Of a stretch of DNA of 16,248 bases, positions 15,404-16,248 are shown one piece after another. The DNA is from an uncultured Coriobacteriaceae bacterium (GTDB lineage Bacteria; Actinomycetota; Coriobacteriia; Coriobacteriales; Eggerthellaceae), in contig CAMORQ010000009.1 in assembly GCA_946623915.1 (NCBI GenBank), positions 1 to 16,248 of the forward strand, written 5' to 3'. Each line of letters opens with the position of its first letter. Positions within the stretch are counted from its first letter, which is position 1. The notes beneath the pieces were generated by a model. That model did not search any database, was not told the DNA's origin, and saw only the letters and a list, made by a program, of their open reading frames with translations. Made by a program: the position numbers and the translations under genes.

Positions 15404-16248
15404 CTACAACCCCAGATAATGGGCAAGACGCTCGCAGTTCCTACCATCCTGATGGTCGTAAAGCCAATCACAGAGCTCTTTTCGTTCTGCAAAATAGGTG
15501 TCCTCGCCGCGGGAAACCTGGTCAAGGAATATAAGCAAATCATCATAAGACTCCAAAAGGTTTCCAGGCAAAACCGAATGAATATCGGACACAACAAATC
15601 CCGGTTTATAATCCTTAAAATCCTCCAGGCTAAATGCCAAGGGTCTATTTAATAAAAGAAACGTATACGCGGAAGAAGAGTAGTCGCTTATCATCGCATC
15701 GGAAGACGCCATGAGTCGATAGACATCAACATCGAGCTTCTTTGCCATATTGCCATCAATGACGACTATGTTGGAACAACTATGCAGACCCTGCATAGTT
15801 TCAAGATTCTGAAATGGATGTATTTTAACGATCAGCAAAAGTCTGCGTAACTTCAGGTACGTATTCAAATCGTCGAGCCTTTCGCTGCTGTCGACCAAAG
15901 GTATCCCCAATGGCTGATTGGCGGAAGAATCGCATCGAGTATCGACGACGTGCTTAATCGATCGGAAGGTAGGCATCCACAATATCGCCTTCCTACCCGC
16001 GCGCGAAGCGACCTTCTCGATCTCGTCCACATTGCAATTAAGTAACGTATCATTAATGGGGTACCCCAAATGAAGCATTTGATTATTTGGATAAGGAATT
16101 GAGTAATTTTCACATACGATAGGGTCATAATTTATCGATGGGGACAGGTAGTAATCCACCCCTGTAGGAGCATGCATTATGCCTTTCACATTCTTAAATG
16201 TCACCCCACCATGCGAGCAGTAAATGGATACCTGCTCTTTGCGCACTT
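15404..16248 (-). CDS. CDP-glycerol glycerophosphotransferase-like (TagB/TagF), partial
   Basis: The C-terminal 281 or so codons of a minus-strand gene that enters from the right edge. Motifs of the TagB/TagF family (Pfam PF04464) are SHGGVTFKN (11-19, the HG-x-x-x-K motif), ILWMPTFR (88-95), KIHPF (141-145), and ISDYSSSAYTFLLLNRPLAF (186-205) followed by KDYKPGFVV (211-219). Numbering is from the GTG at 16246, which is almost surely an internal codon because the family needs residues before the HG motif. The family transfers glycerol-phosphate or ribitol-phosphate from CDP-polyols to a membrane-linked acceptor, building teichoic-acid-like chains or side groups. It converges on the DHHW variant 2 gene with a 54-bp gap, where I see no convincing terminator. 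Confidence 0.88.
   Translation of the reverse strand, partial: VRKEQVSIYCSHGGVTFKNVKGIMHAPTGVDYYLSPSINYDPIVCENYSIPYPNNQMLHLGYPINDTLLNCNVDEIEKVASRAGRKAILWMPTFRSIKHVVDTRCDSSANQPLGIPLVDSSERLDDLNTYLKLRRLLLIVKIHPFQNLETMQGLHSCSNIVVIDGNMAKKLDVDVYRLMASSDAMISDYSSSAYTFLLLNRPLAFSLEDFKDYKPGFVVSDIHSVLPGNLLESYDDLLIFLDQVSRGEDTYFAERKELCDWLYDHQDGRNCERLAHYLGL

Noticed and set aside
15366..15406. Possible terminator hairpin between DHHW variant 2 and the convergent gene
   Set aside because: The only pairing found is a 6-bp arm set (AGTGTC/GACACT) with a loop over 20 nt and no T-run.
16244..16246. GTG as the start of the CDP-glycerol transferase-like gene
   Set aside because: The HG-x-x-x-K motif follows after ten residues, which leaves no room for the usual N-terminal domain, and the frame stays open to the window edge. 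It is an internal valine codon.

Overview
This window is part of a cell-surface polysaccharide or teichoic-acid-like polymer locus. The genes are an undecaprenyl-phosphate sugar transferase, sugar aminotransferases, a Wzx-type flippase, membrane O-acetyltransferases and a CDP-glycerol glycerophosphotransferase-like enzyme. The repeated segments are very GC-rich and the rest is mosaic and lower in GC. With leaderless-looking starts and frequent GTG starts, this suggests a high-GC Gram-positive, possibly a gut coriobacterium (Eggerthella/Gordonibacter type). No taxonomic marker gene is present, so that placement is inference.

Layout. Positions 1-5166 (minus strand) form a tightly overlapping five-gene operon. 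In transcription order it encodes a DegT/VioA-like aminotransferase, an ATP-grasp ligase, a phosphoglycosyl transferase, a divergent DegT-like aminotransferase and a second ATP-grasp ligase cut by the window edge. Neighbouring genes overlap by 1-8 nt. A 309-bp divergent intergenic region (5167-5475) separates it from a plus-strand series. That series is a flippase (5476-6945), an APH-fold kinase (about 6949-7848), an HprK-like P-loop protein (7936-9090), and then two MBOAT plus DHHW-protein pairs (9219-12042 and 12538-15349). A convergent minus-strand CDP-glycerol glycerophosphotransferase-like gene (15404 to the end) is cut by the right edge.

The most striking feature is a 1,924-bp direct repeat (9198-11121 and 12517-14440, offset 3,319 bp) that appears identical. 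Each copy carries a possible leaderless promoter, a whole MBOAT acyltransferase gene and exactly the first 107 codons of a DHHW (AlgX/AlgJ-like) gene. Past that codon the two DHHW proteins become divergent homologues. They therefore share a constant membrane anchor and differ in the catalytic domain. One has the usual GDS motif and the other has EQS. This looks like a constant/variable O-acetyltransferase cassette pair able to recombine.

Proposed joint role: the minus operon makes and primes an amino-sugar-containing repeat unit and may ligate an acyl or aminoacyl group to it. The flippase exports the unit and the MBOAT/DHHW pairs acetylate the polymer outside the membrane. The two kinase-like proteins may phosphorylate a precursor or act as regulators. 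No polymerase and no conventional glycosyltransferase is visible here, so these should lie outside the window. I saw no tRNA, rRNA, CRISPR array or transposase.
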